Position numbers and translations under genes: made by a program
Shown: in pieces, positions 7,834-17,479 of the stretch
Layout: every line of letters starts with the position of its first letter
How positions within the stretch are numbered: position 1 is the first letter of the stretch
The notes under the pieces: model-generated
What the model saw: only the letters and a program-made list of their open reading frames with translations
Told to the model about the DNA's origin: nothing
Databases searched by the model: none
Assembly: GCF_007829875.1 (NCBI RefSeq)
Contig: NZ_VIWV01000001.1
Coordinates: 7,514,001-7,578,000 of the forward strand
DNA: 64,000 nt
Direction of reading: 5' to 3'
Origin: Streptomyces capillispiralis
GTDB taxonomy: Bacteria > Actinomycetota > Actinomycetes > Streptomycetales > Streptomycetaceae

Positions 7834-9672
7834 ATGGCCGGCATGAAGGTTTCCGATTACGTCCTTCAGCGCTTGCGCGAGTGGGAGGTGGACCACGTCT
7901 TCGCCTACGCGGGCGACGGCATCAACGGACTGCTGGCCGCCTGGGGACGGGCCGACGACCACCCGCGGTTCGTCCAGTCCCGGCACGAGGAGATGTCCGC
8001 GTTCCAGGCCGTCGGCTACGCGAAGTTCTCCGGGAAGGTCGGCGTCTGCGCGGCCACCTCGGGGCCCGGCGCGATCCACCTGCTCAACGGCCTGTACGAC
8101 GCCAAGCTCGACCACGTGCCCGTCGTCGCGCTGGTCGGGCAGACCAACCGCAGCGCGATGGGCGGCTCGTACCAGCAGGAAGTCGACCTCCAGAACCTCT
8201 ACAAGGACGTCGCCTCCGACTTCTGCGAGACGGCCATGGTGCCCGAGCAGCTCCCGAACCTCATCGACCGCGCCATCCGCACCGCCTACGCACGGCGCAC
8301 GGTCACCGCCGTCATCCTCCCCGCCGACGTGCAGGAACTCGACTACAGCCCGCCCACGCACGCCTTCAAGATGGTGCCGTCCAGCATGGGACTCGGACGC
8401 TACGCCCCGGTCCCCGCCGACGCCGACATCGCACGGGCGGCCGAGGTGCTCAACGCCGGTGACAAGGTCGCCGTCCTCATCGGACAGGGCGCCCGCGGCG
8501 CCCGCCCCGAAGTGGAGGAGCTGGCGGACGTCCTCGGCGCGGGCGTCGCCAAGGCACTGCTCGGCAAGGACGTCCTCCCCGACGACCTGCCCTACGTCAC
8601 CGGAGCCATCGGACTGCTCGGCACCCGGCCCTCCTACGAGCTGATGCGGGACTGCGACACCCTGCTGATGATCGGCTCCAGCTTCCCCTACACCCAGTTC
8701 ATGCCGGAACTGGACCAGGCGCGCGGCGTGCAGATCGACATCGACCCGCACATGATCGGCCTGCGCTACCCCTTCGAGGTGAACCTCGTCGGCGACGCGG
8801 CCGAGACGCTGCGCCGGCTCCTGCCGCACCTGCGGCGCAAGAAGAAGCGGGCCTGGCGCGAGAAGATCGAGAAGGACGTCGCCCGCTGGTGGGAGGTCAT
8901 GCGGCGGCGCGCCGCCGTGGACGCCGATCCCGTCAACCCGGAGTACGTGGTGCACGCCCTCGACGGCCGGCTCCCCGACGACGCGATCGTCACGGCCGAC
9001 TCCGGCTCCGCCGCCAACTGGTACGCCCGTCACCTGCGCCTGCGCGGCCGGATGCGCGGCTCCCTGTCGGGCACCCTCGCCACCATGGGACCCGGTGTGC
9101 CGTACGCCATCGGCGCGAAGTTCGCGCACCCCGACCGTCCCGCGATCGCCCTCGTCGGCGACGGCGCCATGCAGATGAACGGCATGATGGAGATGGTCAC
9201 GGCCGCCAAGTACTGGCCGGACTGGGCCGATCCGCGCCTGGTCGTGGCCGTCCTCAACAACCACGACCTCAACCAGGTCACCTGGGAGATGCGCGCCATG
9301 TCGGGGGCGCCGCAGTTCGAGGAGTCGCAGCACCTCCCCGACCTGCCGTACGCCGAGATCGCCCAGCGGATCGGACTGGAGGGGGTGCGCGTGGAGAAGC
9401 CGGAGCACGTCGAGGCGGCCTGGGACCGGGCACTGGCGGCCGACCGGCCCTTCGTCATCGACTTCCGCACCGACCCGGCCGTGCCGCCGATCCCCCCGCA
9501 CGCAGAACTGGACCAGATCGAAGCCGCCGCCTCCGCCGTGCTCCGGGGCGACAGCGACCGCGCCTCCGTGGTCAAACAGGGCCTCAAGGCCAAGGTGCAG
9601 GAGATGCTGCCCGGCACCCGGCACCGTGCCGGCCGCCCCGGCGCGGGAGCCGGCGACAGCGCCGGCGGGTGA
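7834..9672 (+). CDS. Thiamine-diphosphate-dependent enzyme, pyruvate-oxidase/acetolactate-synthase-like
   Basis: The 612-residue protein has the three domains of the POX/AHAS family. The N-terminal PYR domain has the catalytic glutamate in RHEEMSAF. A central domain runs about residues 205-345. The C-terminal PP domain binds ThDP-Mg through GDGAMQMNGMMEMV followed about 25 residues later by VLNNHDLNQ. Members oxidise or decarboxylate pyruvate-like 2-oxoacids; the exact donor is not readable. A basic stretch (LRRKKKRAWREK) links the domains, and the tail is rich in Gly/Ala. ATG at 7834 has GGAAGG five bases away. It precedes selA by 120 bases with a hairpin in between, so it is probably a separate transcription unit from the Sec genes. 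Confidence 0.8.
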   Translation: MAGMKVSDYVLQRLREWEVDHVFAYAGDGINGLLAAWGRADDHPRFVQSRHEEMSAFQAVGYAKFSGKVGVCAATSGPGAIHLLNGLYDAKLDHVPVVALVGQTNRSAMGGSYQQEVDLQNLYKDVASDFCETAMVPEQLPNLIDRAIRTAYARRTVTAVILPADVQELDYSPPTHAFKMVPSSMGLGRYAPVPADADIARAAEVLNAGDKVAVLIGQGARGARPEVEELADVLGAGVAKALLGKDVLPDDLPYVTGAIGLLGTRPSYELMRDCDTLLMIGSSFPYTQFMPELDQARGVQIDIDPHMIGLRYPFEVNLVGDAAETLRRLLPHLRRKKKRAWREKIEKDVARWWEVMRRRAAVDADPVNPEYVVHALDGRLPDDAIVTADSGSAANWYARHLRLRGRMRGSLSGTLATMGPGVPYAIGAKFAHPDRPAIALVGDGAMQMNGMMEMVTAAKYWPDWADPRLVVAVLNNHDLNQVTWEMRAMSGAPQFEESQHLPDLPYAEIAQRIGLEGVRVEKPEHVEAAWDRALAADRPFVIDFRTDPAVPPIPPHAELDQIEAAASAVLRGDSDRASVVKQGLKAKVQEMLPGTRHRAGRPGAGAGDSAGG

Positions 9673-9750
9673 GGCCGCCGCCCTCCGGTCGGGTACGTCC
9701 CGATGGCCCGGCGTGTCGTGTTCGCCGCCGGGGCCGCTGGTGGACGATGA

Positions 9751-9777
9751 AGGCCCGGCCGGCCGGCGACCGGGCCT
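9751..9777 (+). terminator. Hairpin between the ThDP enzyme and selA
   Basis: AGGCCCGG (9751-9758) pairs perfectly with CCGGGCCT (9770-9777) around an 11-base loop. It lies in the 120-base gap just upstream of selA's ribosome site. No U-tract follows, as is usual in Streptomyces. It may terminate the upstream gene or form a leader hairpin for selA. Confidence 0.4.
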
Positions 9778-9792
9778 GAACGGAGGAGTCGG

Positions 9793-11160
9793 GTGGAACA
9801 GTGGGCCGCACCTGGACCGGGCGTCGACGGCGCGCCGCACGGAGCCGGCGCGGACCCGCGGCGGCGGATCCCGCGCACCGACGCCGTCCTGCGCGACCCC
9901 CGGCTGCTGAACGCGGCGCACCGGCTCGGACCGGGGCCGGTCAAGTCGGCCGTCCACCGGGCACAGCAGCGGGCGCGGGAGGGTGCCGTACCGCCGGACG
10001 CCGTGGCCGACACCGCCGTGGCCCTGCTGCCCCCGTCGGCGAGCGGGCTGCGGCCGGTGATCAACGCCACCGGCGTGGTCCTGCACACCAACCTCGGCCG
10101 GGCCCCGCTCTCGGCGGCGGCCCGCCGGGCCGTGCAGGACGCGGCGGGCCCCACCGACGTCGAACTGGACCTGCGCACCGGCGTCCGGGCGCGCCGGGGC
10201 CGCACCGCCCTGGCCGCCCTGCGCGCCGCGGTGCCCGCCGCCGCTGCCGCGCACCTCGTCAACAACGGCGCGGCGGCGCTGGTCCTGGCCGCCACCGCCC
10301 TCGCCGCCGGCCGGGAGATCGTGATCGGCCGGGGCGAACTGGTCGAGATCGGCGACGGCTTCCGCCTGCCCGACCTGCTGGTCTCCACCGGCGCCCGGCT
10401 GCGCGAAGTGGGCACCACCAACCGCACCACGGCCGCCGACTACGCCGACGCCATCGGACCGGCGACGGCCTTCGTGCTGAAGGTGCACCCCTCCAACTTC
10501 CGGATCACCGGGTTCACCCACGCCCCCGGCGTCGGCGACCTCACGGCACTGGGCGTCCCCGTCGTCGTCGACATCGGGTCCGGGCTGCTCGCCCCGCACC
10601 CGCTGCTGCCCGACGAACCCGACGCCCGCACGCAGCTCACGGCGGGCGCGGCACTCGTCACGGCGAGCGGCGACAAACTCCTCGGCGGACCGCAGTGCGG
10701 ACTGCTCCTGGGACGCGAGGACCTGATCGGCACCCTGTCCCGGCACCCGCTCGCCCGCGCCCTGCGCGTGGACAAGCTGACCCTGGCCGCCCTGGAGGCC
10801 ACCCTGACCGGCCCCGCGACCCCGACCGGTGAAGCACTCGACGCCGACCCGGCCCACCTGAGGCACCGCGCCGAACGCCTCGCCGCCCGGCTGGCGGCCG
10901 ACGGCATCGACGTACGCGCCGTGGCCAGTTCGGCGACGGTGGGCGGCGGGGGAGCCCCCGGAGTGACGCTCGCCGGTGCCGCGCTGTCCCTGCCCGAGCG
11001 GTACGCCGCCGCCCTGCGCACCGGGTCGGTCCCCGTGGTGGGACGCCTGGAGGCCGGGCGCTGCCTGCTCGACCTGCGGGCGGTGCCGGCGGCCGACGAC
11101 GAGCGGCTCGCCGGGGCGGTCCGGTCGGCCGGGGCGGTCCGGTCGGCCGGGGAGAGGTAG
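9793..11160 (+). CDS. selA: L-seryl-tRNA(Sec) selenium transferase SelA
   Basis: SelA converts Ser-tRNA-Sec to Sec-tRNA-Sec with selenophosphate, using PLP. The 455-residue length is typical. Recognisable blocks are INATGVVLHTNLGRAPL, HLVNNGAAALVLA, VGTTNRTTAADY, VVVDIGSGLL, and the PLP lysine at residue 295 in SGDKLLGGPQ. GTG at 9793 is preceded by GGAGGAG. The last residues are a repeat (GAVRSA twice) encoded by an 18-bp tandem duplication near 11110-11145, which suggests recent slippage at the 3' end. selB follows after 6 bases, so the two genes form one operon. Confidence 0.95.
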   Translation: MEQWAAPGPGVDGAPHGAGADPRRRIPRTDAVLRDPRLLNAAHRLGPGPVKSAVHRAQQRAREGAVPPDAVADTAVALLPPSASGLRPVINATGVVLHTNLGRAPLSAAARRAVQDAAGPTDVELDLRTGVRARRGRTALAALRAAVPAAAAAHLVNNGAAALVLAATALAAGREIVIGRGELVEIGDGFRLPDLLVSTGARLREVGTTNRTTAADYADAIGPATAFVLKVHPSNFRITGFTHAPGVGDLTALGVPVVVDIGSGLLAPHPLLPDEPDARTQLTAGAALVTASGDKLLGGPQCGLLLGREDLIGTLSRHPLARALRVDKLTLAALEATLTGPATPTGEALDADPAHLRHRAERLAARLAADGIDVRAVASSATVGGGGAPGVTLAGAALSLPERYAAALRTGSVPVVGRLEAGRCLLDLRAVPAADDERLAGAVRSAGAVRSAGER

Positions 11161-11166
11161 GCCGCC

Positions 11167-13014
11167 ATGCGGGTGCTGGCCACCGCCGGGCACGTCGACC
11201 ACGGGAAGTCCGCCCTGGCCCGGGCACTGACCGGAATGGAACCCGACCGGTTCGAGGAGGAACGGCGCCGCGGCCTGACCCTGGACCTCGGCTTCGTGTG
11301 GACCCGGCTCGGCCCGCCGGACGGCGAACACCTGGCCCTGGTCGACGTGCCGGGCCACGAGCGGTTCGTCGCCACCATGCTGGCCGGCGTGGGACCCGTA
11401 CCGGCCGTGCTGTTCGTGGTGGCCGCCGACCAGGGCTGGCAGGAACAGTCGCAGGAACACCTGGAGATCCTGCACGCCCTCGGCGTGCGCCACGCCGTGC
11501 TCGCCGTGACCCGCAGCGACCTCGCCGACCCCGGGCCCGTGTGCGCCGACGCCGCCGCCCGCCTGGCCGCCACCCGTCTCGGCACCGTCCCGTCCGTCGC
11601 CGTGAGCGCCGTGACGGGCGCCGGACTGGAGGAGCTGCGCGGCGCCCTGGCCGGCCTGGTCCGCGCCCTGCCCGTCCCGCCCGCCGACGCCGACGTACGG
11701 CTGTGGCTCGACCGGGCGTTCACCGTGCGCGGCCACGGCACGGTCGTCACCGGCACCCTCGGCGCGGGCACCCTGCGCGTCGGCGACCGGCTGGCGACGG
11801 GCGACGGCACGACCGGGGTGCGGGTGCGGGGACTGCAGTGCCTGGGGGAGGACCGGCCCGCCGTCGCCGGCGTGTCGCGCGTGGCGGTCAACGTCCACGG
11901 CGCGCCCGACGCCGTGCTCGGCCGCGGACAGGCGCTGTGGACACCGGAGCGCTGGCTGCTCACCGGCACCCTCGACGTCCGTGTCGCCGGGACGCCCGTC
12001 GACGGCCTGCCCCGCGAGGCCGTCCTGCACATCGGCACCGCCGCCGTGCCGGTGACCGTCCGGCCGCTCGGCGAGGACACCGCCCGACTGACGGCGGCCC
12101 GCGCGCTCCCCCTGCGGATCGGCGACCGGGCGGTACTCAGGGAACCGGGCGGGCGCCGGCGCCCGCCCTGCGGGGTCACCGTCCTGGACGTCCGGCCGCC
12201 GGAACTCACCCGGCGCGGAGCGGCCCGGGCCAGGGCGGCCGAACTGGCCGGCCTGACCGGCCGCCCGGACGGCGCGGCGGAACTGCGACGGCGCCGGCTC
12301 GTGCGCCGCCGCGACCTGGAGGCCATGGGAGCCCCCGCCCCCGCGCCGCCCGTCGCCGGGGACTGGCTGGCCGACCCCGCGCACTGGGCGGCGCTGCGGC
12401 ACCGCCTGGGCGCCGAGGTGGAACGGCACGCGGCCCGGAACCCGCTGGACCCCGGACTGCCGGCCGAGGCGGCCCGGCGGCTGCTCGGACTGCCCGACCG
12501 GGCCCTGGTCGACGCCCTCGCCGACGCCCCGGGCACGGTGCCGCTGCGCCGCGGCCGGGGACGGCTGCACGGCCCCGGCCCGGCGGGCCCCGTCCTTCCG
12601 CCGCCGGTCCGGGCCGCCGTCGACACCCTGCGGGAAGAGCTCCGGTGCTCGCCCTTCCGCGCCCCGGAGGCGGGCCGCCTCACCGAACTGGGCCTCGACC
12701 GGCGCGAACTGGCCGCCGCCGTCACGGCGGGCGCGCTGCTGCGGATCGCCGACGGCCTCGTCCTGCTGCCCGGAGCGGACGCCCGCGCCGCCGCCGTCCT
12801 GCGCGCACTGCCCCAGCCGTTCACCACGAGCGAGGCCCGTCGGGCCCTGGACACCACGCGCCGGGTGGCCGTACCGCTGCTGGAGTTCCTGGACGAGCGG
12901 GGCCTCACCGAGCGGGTGGACGACCTCCACCGGCGCTGCCCGGGCGAGGCGGAGAGCGGAGGCGGACGGGAATCGAACCCGCCTGCCCGAGATCCCCGGG
13001 CACCTCGGTTTTGA
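11167..13014 (+). CDS. selB: Selenocysteine-specific elongation factor SelB
   Basis: SelB is the GTPase that carries Sec-tRNA-Sec to ribosomes paused at a UGA with a SECIS hairpin. The 615-residue protein has the G1 loop GHVDHGKS (residues 8-15), G3 DVPGHERF, and G4-like TRSDLAD, then EF-Tu-like beta-barrel domains. The C-terminal winged-helix region binds SECIS RNA. ATG at 11167 lies 6 bases after selA. The 3' end is odd: the last 57 bases (12958-13014) are the antisense of the tRNA-Sec gene. The final residues after GEAESGGG are therefore dictated by tRNA sequence, and the TGA stop at 13012-13014 is the complement of the tRNA anticodon. Confidence 0.93.
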   Translation: MRVLATAGHVDHGKSALARALTGMEPDRFEEERRRGLTLDLGFVWTRLGPPDGEHLALVDVPGHERFVATMLAGVGPVPAVLFVVAADQGWQEQSQEHLEILHALGVRHAVLAVTRSDLADPGPVCADAAARLAATRLGTVPSVAVSAVTGAGLEELRGALAGLVRALPVPPADADVRLWLDRAFTVRGHGTVVTGTLGAGTLRVGDRLATGDGTTGVRVRGLQCLGEDRPAVAGVSRVAVNVHGAPDAVLGRGQALWTPERWLLTGTLDVRVAGTPVDGLPREAVLHIGTAAVPVTVRPLGEDTARLTAARALPLRIGDRAVLREPGGRRRPPCGVTVLDVRPPELTRRGAARARAAELAGLTGRPDGAAELRRRRLVRRRDLEAMGAPAPAPPVAGDWLADPAHWAALRHRLGAEVERHAARNPLDPGLPAEAARRLLGLPDRALVDALADAPGTVPLRRGRGRLHGPGPAGPVLPPPVRAAVDTLREELRCSPFRAPEAGRLTELGLDRRELAAAVTAGALLRIADGLVLLPGADARAAAVLRALPQPFTTSEARRALDTTRRVAVPLLEFLDERGLTERVDDLHRRCPGEAESGGGRESNPPARDPRAPRF

Positions 13015-13049
13015 AGACCGGGAGGGCCACCAGGCACCCACACGCCTCC
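12958..13049 (-). tRNA. selC: tRNA-Sec (anticodon TCA)
   Basis: Read on the minus strand, 13049 to 12958 folds as a 92-base selenocysteine tRNA. Acceptor GGAGGCG pairs with CGCCTCC. The anticodon loop is CTTCAAA with anticodon TCA at 13014-13012. A long variable arm has TGCCCG/CGGGCA around a seven-base loop. The T loop contains GGTTCGATTCC next to an extended acceptor/T stack. CCA is not encoded. The long variable arm, UCA anticodon and extra-long acceptor are specific to tRNA-Sec. It is antisense to the 3' end of selB and lies 69 bases before selD. Confidence 0.95.
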
Positions 13050-13118
13050 ACCGCCCGGCCAGGCTACCGGCTGCCCCGCCGGGAAACCCGCGACCCGACC
13101 CACCCCCAGGAGCCATCC

Positions 13119-14138
13119 GTGCACGTTTCGACCGACCCGCCCGTCCGCCTCACCCGGTTCGCGCACGGCGGCGGCTGCGCCTGCAAGATCCCGCCCGGAG
13201 AACTGGAGGACGTACTGGCCGGACTCACCCCTGCCCGGCCGGCCCCCGGCGACACCCCGCTGCTGGTCGGCACGGCCACCGGGGACGACGCGGCCGTGGT
13301 CACCCTGCCGGCGGGCGCCGCAGCCCGGGCCGTGGTCGCCACCGCCGACTTCTTCACACCCGTCGTCGACGACCCCTACGACTGGGGGCGCGTCGCCGCC
13401 GCCAACGCCCTGTCCGACGTGTACGCCATGGGCGGGCGGCCGGTCGTCGCCGTCAACCTCCTGGCCTGGCCGCGTGACGTCCTGCCCTTCGAGCTGGCGC
13501 GCGAAGTGCTGCGCGGCGGACTGGACATCGCCACCGAGGCGGGCTGCCACGTCGGCGGCGGGCACAGCGTGGACGACCCCGAACCCAAGTACGGCATGGC
13601 CGTCACCGGCCTCGCGGATCCGGACCGGCTGCTGCGCAACGACACCGGCCGCCCGGGCCTGCCGCTGTCGCTGACCAAGCCCCTCGGGCTGGGCGTGCTG
13701 AACAACCGTCACAAGGCCACCGGCGAACGCTTCGAGCAGGCGGTGGCCACGATGGTGACGCTCAACCGGGACGCCTCGGCCGCGGCCCTGGCCGCCGGGG
13801 CGGTCTGCGCCACCGACGTCACCGGCTTCGGCCTGCTCGGCCATCTGCACAAGCTCGCCCGCGCCTCGGGCGTCACCGCGGTCGTCGACACCGCGGCCGT
13901 GCCCTACCTGGACGGGGCCCGGCAGGCGGTGCGGGACGGCTACGTCAGCGGCGGCACCCGGCGGAACCTGGAATGGGTGGCGCCGTTCACCGACTTCGGG
14001 TCGGCGGACGCCGGCACCCGTCTGCTCCTGGCCGATGCCCAGACCTCGGGCGGGCTGCTGGTGGCGGGCGAGGTGCCGGGCGCCCCGGTCGTCGGGGAAC
14101 TGGTGCCGAAGGGCGCCCACTCCGTCGTCCTGAAGTGA
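13119..14138 (+). CDS. selD: Selenide, water dikinase SelD
   Basis: SelD makes selenophosphate from selenide and ATP, the selenium donor for SelA. The 339-residue protein has the glycine-rich active-site motif GGGCACKIPP with Cys20 and Lys23; some SelDs carry Sec at the first of these positions, but this one has cysteine. Other motifs are TGDDAAVV, ATADFFTPVVDDPYDWGR, NALSDVYAMGG, and the C-terminal ADAQTSGGLL. GTG at 13119 has AGGAG six bases upstream. It is the last plus-strand gene of the Sec set and converges on the formate dehydrogenase operon with 19 bases between stops. Confidence 0.95.
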   Translation: MHVSTDPPVRLTRFAHGGGCACKIPPGELEDVLAGLTPARPAPGDTPLLVGTATGDDAAVVTLPAGAAARAVVATADFFTPVVDDPYDWGRVAAANALSDVYAMGGRPVVAVNLLAWPRDVLPFELAREVLRGGLDIATEAGCHVGGGHSVDDPEPKYGMAVTGLADPDRLLRNDTGRPGLPLSLTKPLGLGVLNNRHKATGERFEQAVATMVTLNRDASAAALAAGAVCATDVTGFGLLGHLHKLARASGVTAVVDTAAVPYLDGARQAVRDGYVSGGTRRNLEWVAPFTDFGSADAGTRLLLADAQTSGGLLVAGEVPGAPVVGELVPKGAHSVVLK

Positions 14139-14157
14139 ACCGGCCGCCCGTCGCCGC

Positions 14158-17100
14158 TCACGGCTCGGTGCCGGTGTGCTCGTCGATGCCCGCCCGCCGC
14201 CGGTAGGCGCGCACCAGCTCCGGCGCGGCCGGGCCCCTCGGACGGCGGCCCGGCCGGATGTCCACGGCGAACGCCTTCGCCTCCTGGATGTGCGTGTTGG
14301 GGTCGAGCGACAGGTGCAGCAGCTCGTTGGCCGCGTCCCCCGTGCTGTAGCCGTTCGGGCCCCAGTGGTAGGGGAGCCCCACCTGGTGCAGGGTGCGGCC
14401 GTGCACGGTCAGCGGTGGCACGCGGTCCGTGACGAGCACCCGGGCCTCGATGACGGCGCGGGCGCTGACGATCGTCGCCCAGCCGGTGTGCTCCAGCCCC
14501 CGCTCGGCGGCGAGCCCCGGTGACACCTCGCAGAAGAACTCCGGCTGCAACTCCGCCAGGTAGGGCTGCCAGCGGGACATGCCGCCCGCCGTGTGGTGCT
14601 CGGTGAGCCGGTAGGTCGTGGCCACGTAGGGGAACACCTCGGTGCCCGGCTCGCCTCCGCTCGGCTGGTAGCGGTTGTCCGGGTGCGGCGGCGGCAGATG
14701 CCGTACCGGGTTGCGCTGCCTGCCGTACAGCAGGTTGGGGAAGGGCGAGTCCTGCGGCTCGTAGTGCGCCGGCAGCGGCCCGTCGGTGAGGCCGGACGGC
14801 ACGTACAGCCAGGCCTTGCCGTCCTCCTGCATGATGAACGGGTCGGTGCCCGACAGTGCCTGCGGCCCGGTCGCGCCCGGGGGCGGCCGGTGGTCCGGGG
14901 CCTTGTCCTTCTGGAAGTCGGGCACGTCGTGGCCGGTCCACTCGCCCCGCTCCGCGTCCCACCACACCAGCGCCTTGCGCGCGCTCCACGGCCTGCCGTC
15001 CGGGTCGGCCGAGGCCCGGTTGTAGAGCACCCGTCGGTTGGCGGGCCAGGCCCAGCCCCACTCGGCGGCGACCCAGTCCTGCTGCCCGCCCGGCGTGCGG
15101 CGGTCGGCCTGGTTGACGCCGTCGGCGCGGACACCGCAGTAGATCCAGCAGCCGCACGCGGTGGAGCCGTCGTCCTTCAGCTGCTCGGAGCCGGTGAGCG
15201 GGGCGCCCTCGGCGTCACGGCCGTTGATCTCGGCGAGGACCGCCTCGGCGTCCGGTTCGGCGAGCGCGCCCACCGTGGGGTAGTCCCAGGTCAGGTCGAG
15301 CAGCGGCCGGTCCATCGGGTCGGTGGACCCGGCGAGCCTGCGCCGGATGAGCCGCCCGAGGTGGAAGGTGAACCACAGGTCGCTGCGCGCCTCGCCGGGA
15401 GGCTCGACGGCCCGGTGGTGCCACTGCAACAGCCGCTGGGTGTTGGTGAAGCTGCCGTCCTTCTCGGTGTGCGCGGCGGCCGGCAGGAAGAACACCTCCG
15501 TGCCGATGTCCTCGGTGCGCAGCTCGCCCGTCTCGATCTCCGGCCCGTCCTGCCACCAGGTGGCCGACTCGATCAGGGAGAAGTCCCGGACGACCAGCCA
15601 GTCGAGATGGGCCATGCCCAGGCGTTGCAGCTTGGCGTTGGCGGAGCCGACCGCGGGGTTCTCGCCCATGAGGAAGTAGCCCTTGCAGGTGCCCTCCAGC
15701 TGGGCCATGACCGTCTCGTACGTGGAGTGCGAGCCGGTCAGCCGCGGCAGGTAGTCGAAGCAGAAGTCGTTCTCCTCGGTCGCCGCGTCACCCCAGTACG
15801 CCTTGAGCAGACTCACCAGGTAGGCGCGCATGTTGCCCCAGTAGCCCTTGCGCGCCGCGTCCGCCCGGACGAAGGAGTCCAGGTCCTGCCGGTGGTGGGC
15901 GTGGGGCATCGGGATGTACCCGGGCAGCAGGTTGAACAGGGTGGGGATGTCCGTCGAGCCCTGGATGGAGGCGTGCCCGCGCAGCGCGAGGATGCCGCCG
16001 CCGGGCCGGCCGATGTTGCCGAGCAGGCTCTGCAGCACGGAGGCCGCCCGGATGTACTGCACGCCCACGGTGTGCTGGGTCCAGCCGACCGCGTAGGCGA
16101 AGGCCGTGGTGCGGTCCCGTCCGGAGTTCTCGGTGACCAGGTCGCACACCGTGCGGAACAGGTCCTGGGGGACACCGCAGATCCGTTCGACCATCTCGGG
16201 CGTGTAGCGGGCGTAGTGCCGCTTGAGGACTTGCAGGACGCAGCGGGGGTGGGTCATCGTCTCGTCGCGTTCCGGCTCGCCCGCCGGGGTCGTGGGGCCG
16301 CCGGCGCCGTGGGACTCACCGCGCGCGGCCTCCGCGACGGCCCGCTCCTCGTGGCGCGGGTCGCGTTGGCCGGAGGCGGCCCGCACCTCGGTGCCCCGGT
16401 ACTGCCAGGTGCCCGGATCGTAGCCGCGGCCGTCGGCGTCGAACCCGGAGAAGACCCCGTCGAGATCCTCGGTGTCGCGGAAGTCGTCCCGCAGCAGCAC
16501 CGGCCCGTTGGTGTACGCCACCACGTACTCCCGGAAGTACGACTCCGTGCGCAGGACGTGGTTGATGATCCCGCCGAGGAAGGCGATGTCCGAGCCGGCC
16601 CGCAGCGGTACGTGCACGTCCGCCAGCGCGCTGGTCCGGGTGAACCGGGGGTCGACGTGCACCACCTTCGCGCCCCGGGCCTTGGCCTCCATCACCCACT
16701 GGAACCCGACCGGATGGCACTCGGCCATGTTCGAGCCCTGGATGACGACGCAGTCGGAGTTCTGCAGGTCCTGCTGGAAGGTGGTCGCGCCGCCGCGGCC
16801 GAACGAGGTTCCCAGACCGGGAACGGTGGAGGAGTGTCAAATACGCGCCTGGTTCTCGATCTGCACGGCTCCGAGCGCGGTGAAGAGCTTCTTGATCAGG
16901 TAGTTCTCCTCGTTGTCGAGCGTCGCCCCGCCCAGGCTCGCGATGCCGAGGGTGCGCCGGGTGCGGGTCTGCTCGACCTCCCACTGCCAGCCCGCCCGGC
17001 GGGCCTCGATCACCCGGTCGGCGATCATGTCCATCGCCGTGTCGAGGTCCAGGCGCTGCCAGGCGGTGCCGTACGGGCGGCGGTACAGCACGTGGTGTTC

Positions 17101-17403
17101 GCGCGCGCCGCCGGTGGTCAGTTGCAGGCTGGCGGAGCCCTTGGGGCACAGCCGGCCGCGGGAGACGGGGGAGTCGGGGTCGCCCTCGATCTGGGTGACG
17201 CGGCCGTCCTCGACGTAGACGTTCTGACCGCAGCCGACGGCGCAGTACGGGCAGACCGACTTCACCACCCGGTCCGCCGTGGCGATCCGGGGCGTCAGGC
17301 GTGCGCTCGCCCCGCTCCTGGCGGCGGCGCCGCGGCCCAGCGGGTCGGTGCCCGTGAGCTGACGGTAGACCGGCCAGGAGTCGATCCATGTGCGTACGCC
17401 CAT
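14158..17403 (-). CDS. Formate dehydrogenase catalytic subunit, selenoprotein with in-frame UGA (Sec189)
   Basis: This is the molybdopterin/tungstopterin catalytic subunit of an FdnG/FdhA-type formate dehydrogenase, oxidising formate to CO2. The N-terminal 4Fe-4S site is CPYCAVGC (Cys51, 54, 58) with Cys86 in GRLCPKG. Reading stops at TGA (16839-16837) in QARI-U-HSSTVPGLG. The same position is Sec in E. coli FdnG (NQAR-V-U-H), and the frame continues open for 892 residues, so the UGA is read as selenocysteine. Total length is 1081 residues. A SECIS-like hairpin follows the UGA. ATG at 17403 is chosen for the GGAAAGG upstream; GTG at 17427 is an alternative. It is the last gene after the iron-sulfur and NrfD subunits. 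Confidence 0.93.
16808..16836 (-). promoter_or_regulatory. Bacterial SECIS element in formate dehydrogenase mRNA
   Basis: On the minus strand, 12 bases after the UGA, GTTCCC and GGGAAC form a perfect 6-bp stem (16824-16819 with 16813-16808) capped by the five-base loop GGTCT. The E. coli fdhF SECIS has the same GGUCU loop at nearly the same distance from its UGA, and SelB contacts that loop. This supports Sec insertion rather than a nonsense mutation. The stem also encodes protein, as all bacterial SECIS elements do. Confidence 0.85.
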
Positions 17404-17479
17404 GACGTCTGCCCTTTCCCCGAACACCGGCCGCCGTGGCGGAGTACCCCGCCGCCCACGGCGCCTTCCTGATCACCCG

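Noticed and set aside
12958..13014. Last 19 residues of SelB as a functional tail
   Set aside because: They are the antisense of tRNA-Sec and have no family conservation that I can recognise.
7663..13116. Very long open frame on the minus strand opposite the ThDP enzyme and sel genes
   Set aside because: It is antisense to well-supported genes and arises from high GC at codon positions; the protein is low-complexity Gly/Arg/Gln with no domain.
16837..16839. Nonsense mutation or frameshift in formate dehydrogenase
   Set aside because: The stop is TGA at the exact known Sec site, the frame continues, and SECIS and Sec machinery are present.
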